Source: Nitrospinae bacterium bin107
GTDB taxonomy: Bacteria > UBA8248
Length of the DNA stretch: 64,000 nt
Direction: 5' to 3'
NCBI GenBank assembly: GCA_002238965.1
Contig: MPNJ01000012.1
Span: forward strand, 52,190 to 116,189
Part shown: in pieces, positions 1-8,252 of the stretch
Layout of the letters: each line of letters starts with the position of its first letter
Numbering within the stretch: position 1 is the first letter of the stretch
Notes under the pieces: model-generated
What the model was told of the DNA's origin: nothing
Seen by the model: only the letters and a program-made list of their open reading frames with translations
Databases searched by the model: none
Translations under genes and position numbers: made by a program

Positions 1-889
1 TATACGCGGCGCGCTCTTCGTCCTTGAAGTCATCCAGAAGATTGTGACCGCCCTCTTTGGCCTGCCGGACGGTGAAGATGGGCGGCGGCACGTCCGGACG
101 CCATTTGGTGGTCTCGGGCGGTTCGGGCCATTCATAGGGCAGGTGCCGATAGGCGTTAGGCGCTTTTGCTTCTTCGAGCAGCGCGGTCATGTCCTCGCAA
201 ATCCTGCGCTGGCCTACGTAATCCCCCACGATGCCCAGTTGCCGCCCGAAGGGGTACTGGACGAACACCGCTCTGGGCACGCAGACGCGCTCGGTGGTCT
301 CGGGTACGTTGGAGATGATGACGGTGGCGATGCCCGCCTTTTCGATTTCGCGCTGAAGCAGTCCGCCGGACCGGTTGCAGAGCGGTCAGACCGGATAGAG
401 AAAGGCCGCGTCCACGCCCTCTGCCTTCATCTTCTCGATCATCAGGGGCGCCGTGCGCTTCACCAGCGGGTTGAAGTTCGGGATGTAGCCCATGATGGAA
501 TAGAGCGTATCGGCCAGCGCGCCGATTTTCCCCTCTCTTTCGAATTCCAGGAAAATATCGACTGGCCAGGACACGTTCCTGTCCTCGGCCAGGAACGAGG
601 TGTCGACGTGCAGATGGGAATATTCCACGTCGTGCTGGCCCGCCGTCTTGGGAATCTCCCGGTGGGTGGGGTCGCCCCACGTGCCCTCGCGGTGCTCTCT
701 TTCGTAATCGAAAGAAACGTCGTCCTTCATGAAGATGCCGGCCGTGGAGACGAGCGTGACCTTGCACTGCGCAAGCGGTTTTTCCAACGGCGTCCAGGGC
801 GTTTTGGCCGGGTCCGCGTGGCGCTGCGCCAGTACGCGATCGCGCGAGGTGGGGTGAAAATAGAACCCATCTACTTTTTCTATCGGCAT
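1..889 (-). CDS. GrdB/PrdB-like selenoprotein (glycine/sarcosine/betaine/proline reductase selenoprotein B family), 3'-truncated by window edge
   Basis: The reading frame opens at ATG 889 with a GAGG Shine-Dalgarno element, runs 167 codons, meets TGA at 386-388, and continues without any stop for another 127 codons to the window edge. Residues after the TGA are coherent protein (LYPV-U-PLCNRSGG, then a stretch containing ISNVPETTERV and QYPFGRQLGIVGDYVG), so I read the TGA as selenocysteine 168 in a U-x-x-C redox motif with Cys171. The family resembles the Sec-containing B subunits of Clostridial glycine and proline reductases, and homologues are known outside Clostridia. The reductase substrate is unknown here. 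It is the last visible gene of a minus-strand operon, 29 bases after an MFS gene. A sequencing error or nonsense mutation is the alternative, but the intact frame downstream argues against it. Confidence 0.82.
359..373 (-). promoter_or_regulatory. Candidate bacterial SECIS hairpin downstream of UGA 386-388
   Basis: On the minus strand a 6-bp stem (CGGTCC/GGACTG, one G-U pair) closes a GGC triloop. The stem begins 12 nt after the UGA and the loop lies 18 nt after it, within the distance range reported for bacterial SECIS elements. The loop lacks the U often found in SelB-binding loops, so assignment rests mainly on position and the UGA context. Confidence 0.5.
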
Positions 890-918
890 GCGTATCCTCG
901 AATTCGGGGTTCCATGAT

Positions 919-2187
919 TCAGGCTGGAGACGCCCCTCTCTTATCTCTTTTCACCCAGCCGAGCAACACGACAAAGAAGCCGCAGAGGAAAAACATGAGC
1001 GCGAAGGTCGAAAGTCCCCAAAGGTAGGAGCCGTGCAGGTCGAAGAGGAAACCCGTGGTCCATGGCCCTGCCGAACCCCAGAGGGCGAAGCCCATCATCG
1101 CTACGCCGTTCACGCGCCCGAAGCCCGGGCCTTCGAAATAATCCGCCAGGATGGCCGAGCCGGTGGGCCGCATGAGCCCCAGGGCGAGACCATTGGCGAT
1201 CGTGCCCAGGTAGAAGCGGATTTGGGGGTCGCCCTGCTCGAAGTTGGCTAGAACCAGGACGGAGGCGATCCCGAGAACCACGCCGATGAGGAACGTCGGC
1301 ACTCGGCCAAGGCGGTCCGAGACCGGGCTGATGAGGTTCGCTCCCACCTGGCATAAGCCCCAGATGGCGAACAGAACGCTCGCGGTTTCGAGCGAGAAGC
1401 CCTGATCCGTGGCGTGTGGCACCAGATGGACGAGCATCCCCGCAAAGGTGTACGCCATGGGCAGAAACGAACCCATGAAGAAGAAAAACGGCAGGTTGTA
1501 CATGGAGACCGGCGGCTCATCGGCGGATGGAGGCGTTGGTTGCGGCGCTTCTTCATCCAGCAGGTTCTGAACGAAAGGAGCGTCGGCGATGGTGCCTTTG
1601 TCCGATGGGTGGTCCCTGTGAAAAATGATGCAGACGGGGAGCACGATGAGCAGGGTTACACCCGCCAGCGCTAAATAGCTCATCCGCCAGCCCAGGGCCG
1701 TGATGAGGTAGGGAGTCGCGATGTTCAGGCAGAAGGCCCCTCCCTGGCAGGTGTTGGAAATGCCCAGGGCAAGTCCTCTTTTTTTCACGAACCAGTTCGA
1801 GAGCGTGGGCACCTGGGCAATCCACGTGCTCGCGGCGAAGCCCGCGCACAGGCCGATGTACATCAGATAAAAATGCCAGAGCGAGGAGATTTGGCTCCCG
1901 ATGAGAAGCGAGAGGCCGAATACCACGACCCCCGCCGACATCGACGCCCGTATGCTCCAGCGGTCGGAAAAGATGCCCGCCAGCGGCGAGATGATCGCCT
2001 GGGCCAGCATGCCGATGGAAAAAGCAGCCGCCGTCGCCCCCCGGCTCCAGCCCAGCTCACCCGAGATTTCCTTGAAGAAGGGCCCGATGGTGGCGCGAAT
2101 GGCGATGAGCGAAATCATGACGAGAAAGACCACGGCCAGAACCACCCAGCCGTACCAGAGGCGCGATTCGTCCCGCATGACGTTCAT
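919..2187 (-). CDS. MFS transporter (oxalate/formate antiporter-like, monocarboxylate-type)
   Basis: This 422-residue protein has about 12 hydrophobic segments and starts RLWYGWVVLAVVFLVM, the typical opening of OFA/monocarboxylate-type MFS carriers, with an MFS loop after TM2 (GIFSDRWSIR, around residues 70-80). A hydrophilic loop of about 40 residues separates the two six-helix halves. It is a paralogue of the next gene upstream (both start RLWYGWV and share the VHLIPHATDQGF-type segment), suggesting a tandem duplication. Start ATG 2187 lies 4 bases after that gene's stop, so the two are co-translated. Substrate is unknown; the operon context of amidohydrolase and selenoprotein reductase suggests a small organic acid or amide. 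Confidence 0.85.
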   Translation of the reverse strand: MNVMRDESRLWYGWVVLAVVFLVMISLIAIRATIGPFFKEISGELGWSRGATAAAFSIGMLAQAIISPLAGIFSDRWSIRASMSAGVVVFGLSLLIGSQISSLWHFYLMYIGLCAGFAASTWIAQVPTLSNWFVKKRGLALGISNTCQGGAFCLNIATPYLITALGWRMSYLALAGVTLLIVLPVCIIFHRDHPSDKGTIADAPFVQNLLDEEAPQPTPPSADEPPVSMYNLPFFFFMGSFLPMAYTFAGMLVHLVPHATDQGFSLETASVLFAIWGLCQVGANLISPVSDRLGRVPTFLIGVVLGIASVLVLANFEQGDPQIRFYLGTIANGLALGLMRPTGSAILADYFEGPGFGRVNGVAMMGFALWGSAGPWTTGFLFDLHGSYLWGLSTFALMFFLCGFFVVLLGWVKRDKRGASPA

Positions 2188-2191
2188 GGTC

Positions 2192-3481
2192 CTAAGCGCG
2201 CTCTTCGCGCGGCATACGCGAGAGGCTCACGACGAAAATCGCGCCAACGATGAACATGCCGCCCACGAGGAGAAAACCCGAATAATAGTTTCCGCTGGCG
2301 TCGAAAAGCATCCCCGTCACGAGGGGGCCGAGTGCGCCAATGAGCGAGAAGACCATCATTGCGCACCCGTTCACGAGACCGAATCCCGGCCCCGCGAAAT
2401 GATCCGCCAACAGAGAGGACGCCGTGGGGCGGACGAAACCCAGGGCGAAACCCACCCCCATCGCGCCCGCGTATATCAGCCATTCGTGCGATGCGCGCGT
2501 GAAGGCGGCCAGGAGATAACTCGCGGCCACGCCGCACACCACGCCCACCATGTAGGTGGGGAGCCTCCCGATGCGATCCGAAACCGCGCTCAGCCCGTTT
2601 CCCACGACGAGGGCCGCCCCGTAAAGGGCGAAGAGCGCGGCGCCCCCCGAGGGAGAGAAGCCCTGGTCCGTCGCGTGGGGGATCAAATGCACCAGAACGG
2701 CGGTGAAGACATACGCGATGCTGCCGTATATTCCTCCGATCAGCATGAACCTGCGGGTGAAGAAAAAAGTAAAGGATACAGTTTCCGTTTCTTTATCCGC
2801 AGGAATGATAACGGCGGCCCTGGCGCGGGCGCGGGAGAACTCCTCAGACGTGAGAAAAGGCGCGTCGGGAGCGGTTCGCTTCTCTCTGGGGTGGTCGCGC
2901 AGCGTCGTCACGGCGAAGGGCAGCACGAGGAGGAGCACGATTCCCGCAAGCGCCAGGTAGCTCCCCCGCCAGCCGAGTGCCGCGATGAGCAGGGGAGTGA
3001 AGATGTTCACGATGGGCGCGAAGCCCTGGGCTGCGTGCGAAAACCCCATGGCGAGGCCGCGCTTCAAGACGAACCAGTTCGAGAGCAGTTGCACCTGCGG
3101 CAGGTTGGCCGTGAAGGCGAAGCCGACCGATAGCAGGAAATACATGGCGTAGAATTGCCAGAGGGCGCCGATATAGGCTCCGATGATGAGCGCCGCTCCG
3201 TTCACGAGGATGCCTGCGCCGATCACCCAGCGCATGTTGAAACGCTCGAGCACCCAGCCCGCGAAGGGGGCGACCATCGCCTGGCCGAGCATGCCCATGG
3301 TGAAGGCGGCGGCTGTCTCCGCGCGGTTCCAGCCGAACTCGCCAGAGATGTCCTTGAAGAAAACGCCGATGGAGTTTCTGATGCCGATGGTCACCGTCAG
3401 GATCATGAAGACACTGAGGAGGATCACCCACCCGTACCACAGGCGCAGTTCTTTGCTCATCTGGTAGCGCGATGCGATCAA
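2192..3481 (-). CDS. MFS transporter (paralogue of the adjacent gene)
   Basis: This is a 429-residue, 12-segment major facilitator with the same architecture as its downstream neighbour, including RLWYGWVILLSVFMI at the N-terminus, the loop VLERFNMRWV after TM2, and a central hydrophilic loop around residues 195-230. The start ATG at 3481 overlaps the NifU-like stop (ATGA-type overlap), so it sits inside the translationally coupled minus-strand operon. Two diverged copies side by side could transport related substrates or substrate and product. I cannot assign a substrate from sequence. Confidence 0.85.
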   Translation of the reverse strand: MIASRYQMSKELRLWYGWVILLSVFMILTVTIGIRNSIGVFFKDISGEFGWNRAETAAAFTMGMLGQAMVAPFAGWVLERFNMRWVIGAGILVNGAALIIGAYIGALWQFYAMYFLLSVGFAFTANLPQVQLLSNWFVLKRGLAMGFSHAAQGFAPIVNIFTPLLIAALGWRGSYLALAGIVLLLVLPFAVTTLRDHPREKRTAPDAPFLTSEEFSRARARAAVIIPADKETETVSFTFFFTRRFMLIGGIYGSIAYVFTAVLVHLIPHATDQGFSPSGGAALFALYGAALVVGNGLSAVSDRIGRLPTYMVGVVCGVAASYLLAAFTRASHEWLIYAGAMGVGFALGFVRPTASSLLADHFAGPGFGLVNGCAMMVFSLIGALGPLVTGMLFDASGNYYSGFLLVGGMFIVGAIFVVSLSRMPREERA

Positions 3482-3816
3482 GACGATGATTGGTCTTTAA
3501 GCGGTTGCCCCACCCAAAACGAATAGCCGGAGTAGAATTTCTCGACACGTCTGATGGCGTGATCCGAAATGCGGACACCCTCGACCGCGACGTCCGTGAC
3601 GCCGGGGTGCTGCATGAGCTTCTGGCGCACGCCCAGGGCGTAGGTGACGCTCTTGAGCATGCAGCCGCGGCACGCGCCCTCGAACCGCAGCGATACTTCG
3701 CCTTTTTCGCTCACTTTATCGAGCGTGATTCCGCCGCCGTGAATCTTGAGAAGCGGGCGAATCTGCGTCTCGATGATGTCCTGGACGTCGGTGACGAGGG
3801 CTTCGTGGTCGCTCAT
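3478..3816 (-). CDS. NifU-like C-terminal-domain Fe-S scaffold protein
   Basis: This 112-residue protein matches the NifU/NfuA C-terminal scaffold fold: RPLLKIHGGGITL (about 20-32) followed by GACRGCMLKS with the cluster-binding C49-x2-C52 pair, then a VEGVRISDHAI tail. Such domains carry a labile 4Fe-4S cluster for transfer to apo-proteins. It overlaps the amidohydrolase stop by 4 bases and the following MFS start by 4 bases, so all three are translationally coupled. An Fe-S scaffold embedded in a catabolic-looking operon is unusual. It may supply the selenoprotein's partner or another Fe-S protein, but that is inference. Confidence 0.85.
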   Translation of the reverse strand: MSDHEALVTDVQDIIETQIRPLLKIHGGGITLDKVSEKGEVSLRFEGACRGCMLKSVTYALGVRQKLMQHPGVTDVAVEGVRISDHAIRRVEKFYSGYSFWVGQPLKDQSSS

Positions 3817-4841
3817 CGGGCTGCTCCGCTCCAGAGTTCCTGTTTCTTGGCCTCCACGTCCACGCCGAAGATGCGCGCCTGGTTCAGGCCCAGAATGTTG
3901 CGCTTGTCCTCTTCGGTGATCTGCGGATAGCCGTAGTCATCCTGCATGGATTCTGGGATTTCCATCTCCCATATCCACTCGATAACGGGCTTCGCGTTTC
4001 CGAGAAGCGCCATCTCGGAACCCCAGAGCACTCTCTCGGAGCCCACGTCGCGCAACAATCTGCCCATCCACTCGGTGAAGGTTCGGGGCGCGACCATGGG
4101 CGTATGGCCGATGCCCGAGAGCACGAGGAAGACGTTCTCGTAGCGGTTCGCCATCCAGACGACTTCCTCGAAGTAGGGCACCGCCAGGTGGTGGATGCCG
4201 AAGAGAAGATCCGGAAAATCAAGGGCCGCGCCCTCGATGTCGAGTGGTGAGAGGTCGCGCAGCTTCGCCCGCGTGATGGGGTTTCCCTTGTGGAACTGGA
4301 ATACCTCGATGCCCAGTTCGCGCCCTTTCTCATAGAGGGGGTAGGCGATTTCGGGGTCGTCGCACGCCCAGGATTTTCCGTCCACGTGGGCGTTGTAGAT
4401 TTTCATGGATTTCGCCCCCCACTCCTTCACCTGGCGTTCCATCTCCTCGCACGCTGCGGCGACGCTCGGGTACATCGGGTCCACGGCCCCGCAGAACAGG
4501 CAGCGCTCGGGAAACGCCTGCGCGAAGGCGTACTGCGCCTTCACGGGCGCGAAGCCGTCCTTGTAGAGGTCGAACAGGGGTACGGCCTGGGCCATCGCCA
4601 TGTCGGTGCCCGAATCCTCGAAAACGAGGCGGCCCATGTCCTCCACGCTCCAGCGGCGCTTGAAGCCCTCCACCGGGTGCCAGTTCGCGTAGACGTCCGT
4701 GGGCGCGGTTCGCCTACGGCGCAGCACCTTGCTCACGTGATAGTGGCGGTCGTATTCGCTTTGCTCCGAGACGAGGTTCTCATCCGAGTAGTCGTACATG
4801 TGCACCACGTTGTCGAATACGAATACGTCGTCGCGGATCAT
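3813..4841 (-). CDS. Amidohydrolase family 2 (TIM-barrel metal-dependent hydrolase/decarboxylase)
   Basis: The 342-residue protein belongs to the Amidohydro_2 (PF04909-type) superfamily: N-terminal FDNVVHMYDYS, central SMKIYNAHVDGKSW and VFQFHKGNPITRAKLRD, then GIHHLAVPYFEEVVWM and a C-terminal LWGSEMALL. These match the barrel layout of aminocarboxymuconate-semialdehyde decarboxylase-like enzymes, which use one metal ion to hydrolyse or decarboxylate. It is the first gene of the minus-strand operon, with about 200 bases of divergent intergenic DNA upstream shared with the EamA gene. Substrate is not determinable. Start ATG 4841 follows a GGAAAGGAGTTTTTTC Shine-Dalgarno region. Confidence 0.82.
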   Translation of the reverse strand: MIRDDVFVFDNVVHMYDYSDENLVSEQSEYDRHYHVSKVLRRRRTAPTDVYANWHPVEGFKRRWSVEDMGRLVFEDSGTDMAMAQAVPLFDLYKDGFAPVKAQYAFAQAFPERCLFCGAVDPMYPSVAAACEEMERQVKEWGAKSMKIYNAHVDGKSWACDDPEIAYPLYEKGRELGIEVFQFHKGNPITRAKLRDLSPLDIEGAALDFPDLLFGIHHLAVPYFEEVVWMANRYENVFLVLSGIGHTPMVAPRTFTEWMGRLLRDVGSERVLWGSEMALLGNAKPVIEWIWEMEIPESMQDDYGYPQITEEDKRNILGLNQARIFGVDVEAKKQELWSGAAR

Positions 4842-4976
4842 GAGAAAAAACTCCTTTCCGGGGATAGAATCAGCATCGCCAGATTAGCACACCGCGCGAG
4901 GCCGTGTCAGACGGGAGAGGGATTTCACTTCGCATTGGGACGGCGTCTTTCGTAAGAGCCTGGAAACCCCTCGTTG

Positions 4977-5006
4977 TTGGACTTAAGCCTAAAGTGCGCG
5001 TAGAAA
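4977..5006 (+). promoter_or_regulatory. Possible sigma70-type promoter for the EamA gene
   Basis: TTGGAC (4977-4982) and TAGAAA (5001-5006) are separated by 18 bases, about 42 bases before ATG 5048. Both boxes deviate from consensus, so this is a weak call in a divergent intergenic region. Confidence 0.3.
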
Positions 5007-5047
5007 TGGCGCTGGTTTCACGTGGCAAGGGAGTATAGGAGAATGAC

Positions 5048-5917
5048 ATGGACTGGGTGACGCTCGCCGTCATTGCGGCTCTCGCGCAGGTGCTCAGAAA
5101 CGCGGCGATGAAATCCATCGGCCACAAGCTCGATGAGTACATCAACGTGCTGGGGCGGTTCGCGTTCCTGCTCCCCTTCGCGGCCGTGGCGGTGTGGATG
5201 CGGGGCGTGCCCGAGTTACAGCCCGGCTTCTGGTGGTTTTGCGTCCTCTTCGGCTTCCTGCAGACCTCGGCCACGCTCGCGCTCTCGAAGGCGCTCCTTT
5301 ACGGCTCGATGGGCGTGGTGACCTCGCTGTGGAAGCTCGCAACCATCTGGCTGGTGGTGCTCGCTTTCATCACGCTGGGCGAGACGCCCTCGGCCTGGGG
5401 GCTCGTGGGTATTTTAGTCACCCTCGCAGGCGTCTACGGGCTGAACGTCTCGCGCGCGCGAATCGGTTGGTTCGAGCCCGTCCGCGCTATATTTACCGAC
5501 AAGGGGATGCGCTACACCGTGCTCGCCTCGCTGCTGTACGCGCCCTCGGTGATCACCTTCAAGCAGGCGGCGGTGCTCTCAGACGCCACCTTCGGCACGT
5601 TCGCCACCTATGCGGCGGCATCGCTCGTCGTGCTGCCGCTGACCTTGTGGAAATCCGCCGAGCACTTTAAGCACGCGCCCAGGCTCTGGAAGGGCTTCGT
5701 ATCCCTGGGGCTGTTCGCCTTCATCACGAGCCTCGCCCAGGCGGAGGCCTACCGCCTCACGCTCACCTCCTACGTGGAATCGGTGAAACAGATCGAGATA
5801 CTCCTGGCCATCGGTATCGGCTACGTCTTCTTCAAGGAGCGTGACCGCGTCCGCGAAACGATGCTGGGAGGCGTGGTGATCCTGGCGGGAATCGTTCTTC
5901 TGATCCTGGCGGGGTGA
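5048..5917 (+). CDS. EamA/DMT-superfamily permease
   Basis: The protein has 289 residues with about ten hydrophobic segments in two five-helix halves, the usual drug/metabolite transporter layout. The first half ends near LVGILVTLAGVYGLNV and the second near LGGVVILAGIVLLILAG, both typical EamA repeat endings. Start ATG 5048 has AGGAGAATGAC before it, a good Shine-Dalgarno. It is a single gene, divergent from the amidohydrolase operon and convergent with the ACT/histidine decarboxylase pair. The family exports amino acids and related metabolites; the specific cargo is unknown. Confidence 0.85.
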   Translation: MDWVTLAVIAALAQVLRNAAMKSIGHKLDEYINVLGRFAFLLPFAAVAVWMRGVPELQPGFWWFCVLFGFLQTSATLALSKALLYGSMGVVTSLWKLATIWLVVLAFITLGETPSAWGLVGILVTLAGVYGLNVSRARIGWFEPVRAIFTDKGMRYTVLASLLYAPSVITFKQAAVLSDATFGTFATYAAASLVVLPLTLWKSAEHFKHAPRLWKGFVSLGLFAFITSLAQAEAYRLTLTSYVESVKQIEILLAIGIGYVFFKERDRVRETMLGGVVILAGIVLLILAG

Positions 5918-5931
5918 TGGAGATTCAGGGT

Positions 5932-5955
5932 AGGGACAGGTCGCGACCTGTCCCT
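5932..5955. repeat. Perfect 24-bp palindrome between convergent genes
   Basis: The sequence AGGGACAGGTCG is followed directly by its exact reverse complement. In RNA it would fold as a hairpin of up to 10 bp with a 4-nt loop from either strand. It lies 15 bases after the EamA stop and about 100 bases from the convergent ACT gene stop, so it could act as a bidirectional terminator. It could equally be one copy of a dispersed intergenic palindrome family. There is no clear U-tract. Confidence 0.75.
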
Positions 5956-6052
5956 TCAGAACCATCGCAAATTCCTCTCATCGGGGAAGATCGGCCTTCA
6001 TTGGGGAGGGATTCCGGGTCCTCGTTACGGGTATTCCCCTTTGCGGAAATTT

Positions 6053-6445
6053 TCAGAGAACGTCCTCGCTTTCGAGCAGCACCTTGGCCTTCGCGTCGTC
6101 ATCCGCTGTGAGGGCGACGTTCGCGTAACCGGCGTGGCGGTTCAGGATGTGCATGCTCTGGATGTTCACGCCGGCGACCTTGAATTTCTCCGCCACCTTG
6201 GCGAGAGCGCCCGGCTCGTCGCGCAGCCTGATGACCGTCGCCTCGTCCGAGATCGCGCGGAAGCCCGCGTTCATGAGCACGCGCAGGGCGCGATCGGGCT
6301 CGTTCGTGGTGAGGATGACGACGCCTTTCTCGCCGGCAACCTCGGTGTTGATCGCCTCGATGTTGATGGATTCATCAGCCAGCGCCTTGCTGATATCCGC
6401 GATGACGCCGACCTCGTCGCGCACCGTGATGATGATTCGATTCAT
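6053..6445 (-). CDS. Tandem ACT-domain protein
   Basis: The 130-residue protein consists of two ACT ligand-binding folds. The first (about 3-68) begins IIITVRDEVGVIADISKAL and the second (about 72-128) contains RDEPGALAKVAEKFKVAGV, both with the characteristic D/E-x-x-G-x-L/I turn that binds amino acids. There is no catalytic domain. It starts 12 bases after the histidine decarboxylase stop on the same strand, so the two are probably co-transcribed. A role in sensing histidine or another amino acid for that enzyme is inference. The frame starts at ATG 6445 after GAGGATTCTGG. Confidence 0.85.
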   Translation of the reverse strand: MNRIIITVRDEVGVIADISKALADESINIEAINTEVAGEKGVVILTTNEPDRALRVLMNAGFRAISDEATVIRLRDEPGALAKVAEKFKVAGVNIQSMHILNRHAGYANVALTADDDAKAKVLLESEDVL

Positions 6446-6457
6446 CCAGAATCCTCC

Positions 6458-7588
6458 TCAGGCCGTTTGCCTGTGTTTATGCTTCACGCAGTCGTCGACG
6501 AACTCGTTCACCATCTCGCGCGTGACGTGCGGCATGGTGATGATGTGGGCGATGTCTCCCAGCGGCGCGATCTGCCACTTGCGCATCACCTCGGCCGGGG
6601 GTCTCGGAAAAACGACCGTCACCGAGTTCTTGTGACGCCAGGCAGGGATGCCGAACTCGCCAAAGCGCTCGACTGCGTACGCGGCGACAGCCAGCATCTC
6701 CTTCACGAGTTCCCGGAACCCGTCCATCCCCAGGCGCTCGAAGGCGTACCACAGCATGAGCGGCGTAAGCCCGCTGCGCGAGCCGGGTAGCGTCGTGTCG
6801 AGCACGCCGACGTATTCTATCGAGCGCGCGATGCGCGCCACGTAATCGCGCTTCGTCAGCACGACGCCGCAGGGCAGCGGACAGCCGATGAGCTTGTGGC
6901 CGCTGATGGAGACGCTGTCGAAACCGGCGTCGAAGCCGTAGGGCTGCGGGTCGTCGACGAAGGGCAGGATCATGCCGCTCAGGGCGGCGTCGGCGTGGAT
7001 GTAGGCGTTCGTGACCGCCAGGTCGTCCAGGATGCCGCGCACCCTGCTCACGTCGTCCACGGCGCCTTTCATCGTGGAGCCGATGTTCGCCATGAAGATG
7101 ACGGGAGAATCGCGGTGGATGCGGATGGTCTCGCGGAGGTCCTCGTAGTCGATTTCTCCGTTTTCCTGACTTTTGATCATGATGTTGCGCACGTTCAGCA
7201 CGCGCAGAATCTTGAGGACGCTGTAGTGCGTGTCCTGGGAGAAATAGACCACCCCGTCCGGGAACAGTTCGCGCCCCATGTAGATGCCGTACATGTTGCC
7301 CTCGGTTCCGCCGGAGGTGACGTAGCCCCAGGCGTGTTCCTGCTCCAGGCGCATCAACGAGGCGAACCGGGCGATGACCTCGCGCTCGATCTCATGGGTA
7401 TTGCTGCGGAAATTGCTGTCGTGAAAGGGGTCGCCCACGTTGTTGAGGCTGTATTCCATGAAGGGCAGTAAATCCGAGTAATCGAAATTCTGGTTGCAGG
7501 GATAACCCACCTGGAGCCTGCTCAGTTCCTCGAATTCGCTTCTCAAGGCGTCGAGATGCGCCCTGGTGAGTGGATTCGGTTCGTTCAT
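6458..7588 (-). CDS. hdc: Histidine decarboxylase, PLP-dependent
   Basis: The 376-residue protein closely matches the Gram-negative PLP-dependent histidine decarboxylases, which convert L-histidine to histamine and CO2, in length and motifs: NQNFDYSDL (32-40), GYVTSGGTEGNMYG (88-101) for phosphate binding, H121 in DTHYSV stacking on the cofactor, D200 in IHADAALSG, and the Schiff-base lysine K232 in SISGHKLIG. The start at ATG 7588 fits the family N-terminus. It is followed by an ACT-domain gene and is divergent from the nuo operon. Related serine or glutamate decarboxylases are possible, but the whole-length resemblance to Hdc is strong. Histamine could feed a siderophore or signalling route, but none is visible here. 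Confidence 0.9.
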   Translation of the reverse strand: MNEPNPLTRAHLDALRSEFEELSRLQVGYPCNQNFDYSDLLPFMEYSLNNVGDPFHDSNFRSNTHEIEREVIARFASLMRLEQEHAWGYVTSGGTEGNMYGIYMGRELFPDGVVYFSQDTHYSVLKILRVLNVRNIMIKSQENGEIDYEDLRETIRIHRDSPVIFMANIGSTMKGAVDDVSRVRGILDDLAVTNAYIHADAALSGMILPFVDDPQPYGFDAGFDSVSISGHKLIGCPLPCGVVLTKRDYVARIARSIEYVGVLDTTLPGSRSGLTPLMLWYAFERLGMDGFRELVKEMLAVAAYAVERFGEFGIPAWRHKNSVTVVFPRPPAEVMRKWQIAPLGDIAHIITMPHVTREMVNEFVDDCVKHKHRQTA

Positions 7589-7799
7589 GGCTCAAACCCT
7601 CATGCCCGCGCGCGGAAGGACGCCCCGGGATTTCGTTCAGTTGCGCCATTCTCCCGGGCGATAGATGGCGGCAAGAACAAAATACCTTATTTTCAGGGGC
7701 AAGAAAACGACAAATTCCCGCGATTGAGACATGATGTGGAATGAGAGACCTGTGGAGCCGGGACGGTTTTCCGTTTGTGGCGTATGGAGCGGCGAATTG

Positions 7800-7828
7800 T
7801 TGACACCACGGGATGCCAGCCGTAAGAT
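7800..7828 (+). promoter_or_regulatory. Sigma70-type promoter of the first nuo operon
   Basis: A perfect -35 box TTGACA (7800-7805), a 17-base spacer and TAAGAT (7823-7828) as -10 lie 68 bases before the nuoA ATG. The 7589-7895 interval is the divergent intergenic space with hdc. Apart from this promoter I see nothing else defined in it. Confidence 0.6.
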
Positions 7829-7895
7829 GCGCTCGATTTGATATCCCAAGTGGCATAAGTAAAAAGTGCGTGTTAGAGCGCCGTGGGGGCGGGAA

Positions 7896-8252
7896 ATGCC
7901 GGAAGAATATATACCCATATTGATTCTGATAGCGCTGGCGGTCGGGTTCGCCGTCGTGAACCTGGGCGTGACGTTCCTGCTGGGCAGGCGCAAGTCCACG
8001 GTGGAGAAGGATTCCGCCTACGAGTGCGGCATCGTGCCCGAATCGAACGCGCGGGGACGTTTCAGCGTGAAATTCTTTCTGGTGGCGATATTGTTCATCG
8101 TTTTCGACGTGGAGACCATCTTCCTGTTTCCATGGGCGGTGAACCTGAAAAGCCTGGGCGTATACGGGTTTATCGCGATTCTGCCTTTCATGGCTTTGCT
8201 GGTGGCCAGTCTGATATACGAGTGGCGCCGGGGAGCGCTCGAATGGGACTAG
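7896..8252 (+). CDS. nuoA: NADH-quinone oxidoreductase subunit A (cluster 1)
   Basis: This is a 118-residue, three-helix membrane subunit of the complex I quinone-site region. Diagnostic segments are [13 protein letters not shown] (around 41-53) and the TM2 motif [19 protein letters not shown], where acidic residues lie in the membrane. The ATG at 7896 is preferred over a GTG 30 bases upstream, because the family begins just before the first helix and GGGGGCGGG precedes the ATG. The 3' end overlaps nuoB by 10 bases, which indicates translational coupling in a nuoA-N operon. Confidence 0.93.
   Translation: MPEEYIPILILIALAVGFAVVNLGVTFLLGRRKSTVEKDSAYECGIVPESNARGRFSVKFFLVAILFIVFDVETIFLFPWAVNLKSLGVYGFIAILPFMALLVASLIYEWRRGALEWD

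Noticed and set aside
44..1027. Long plus-strand open frame of 327 codons opposite the selenoprotein and MFS genes
   Set aside because: No family content; it is the antisense shadow of GC-rich codons in two real minus-strand genes.
1901..3133. 410-codon plus-strand frame over the MFS pair
   Set aside because: His/Arg/Glu-rich low-information sequence, typical of an antisense shadow of membrane proteins.
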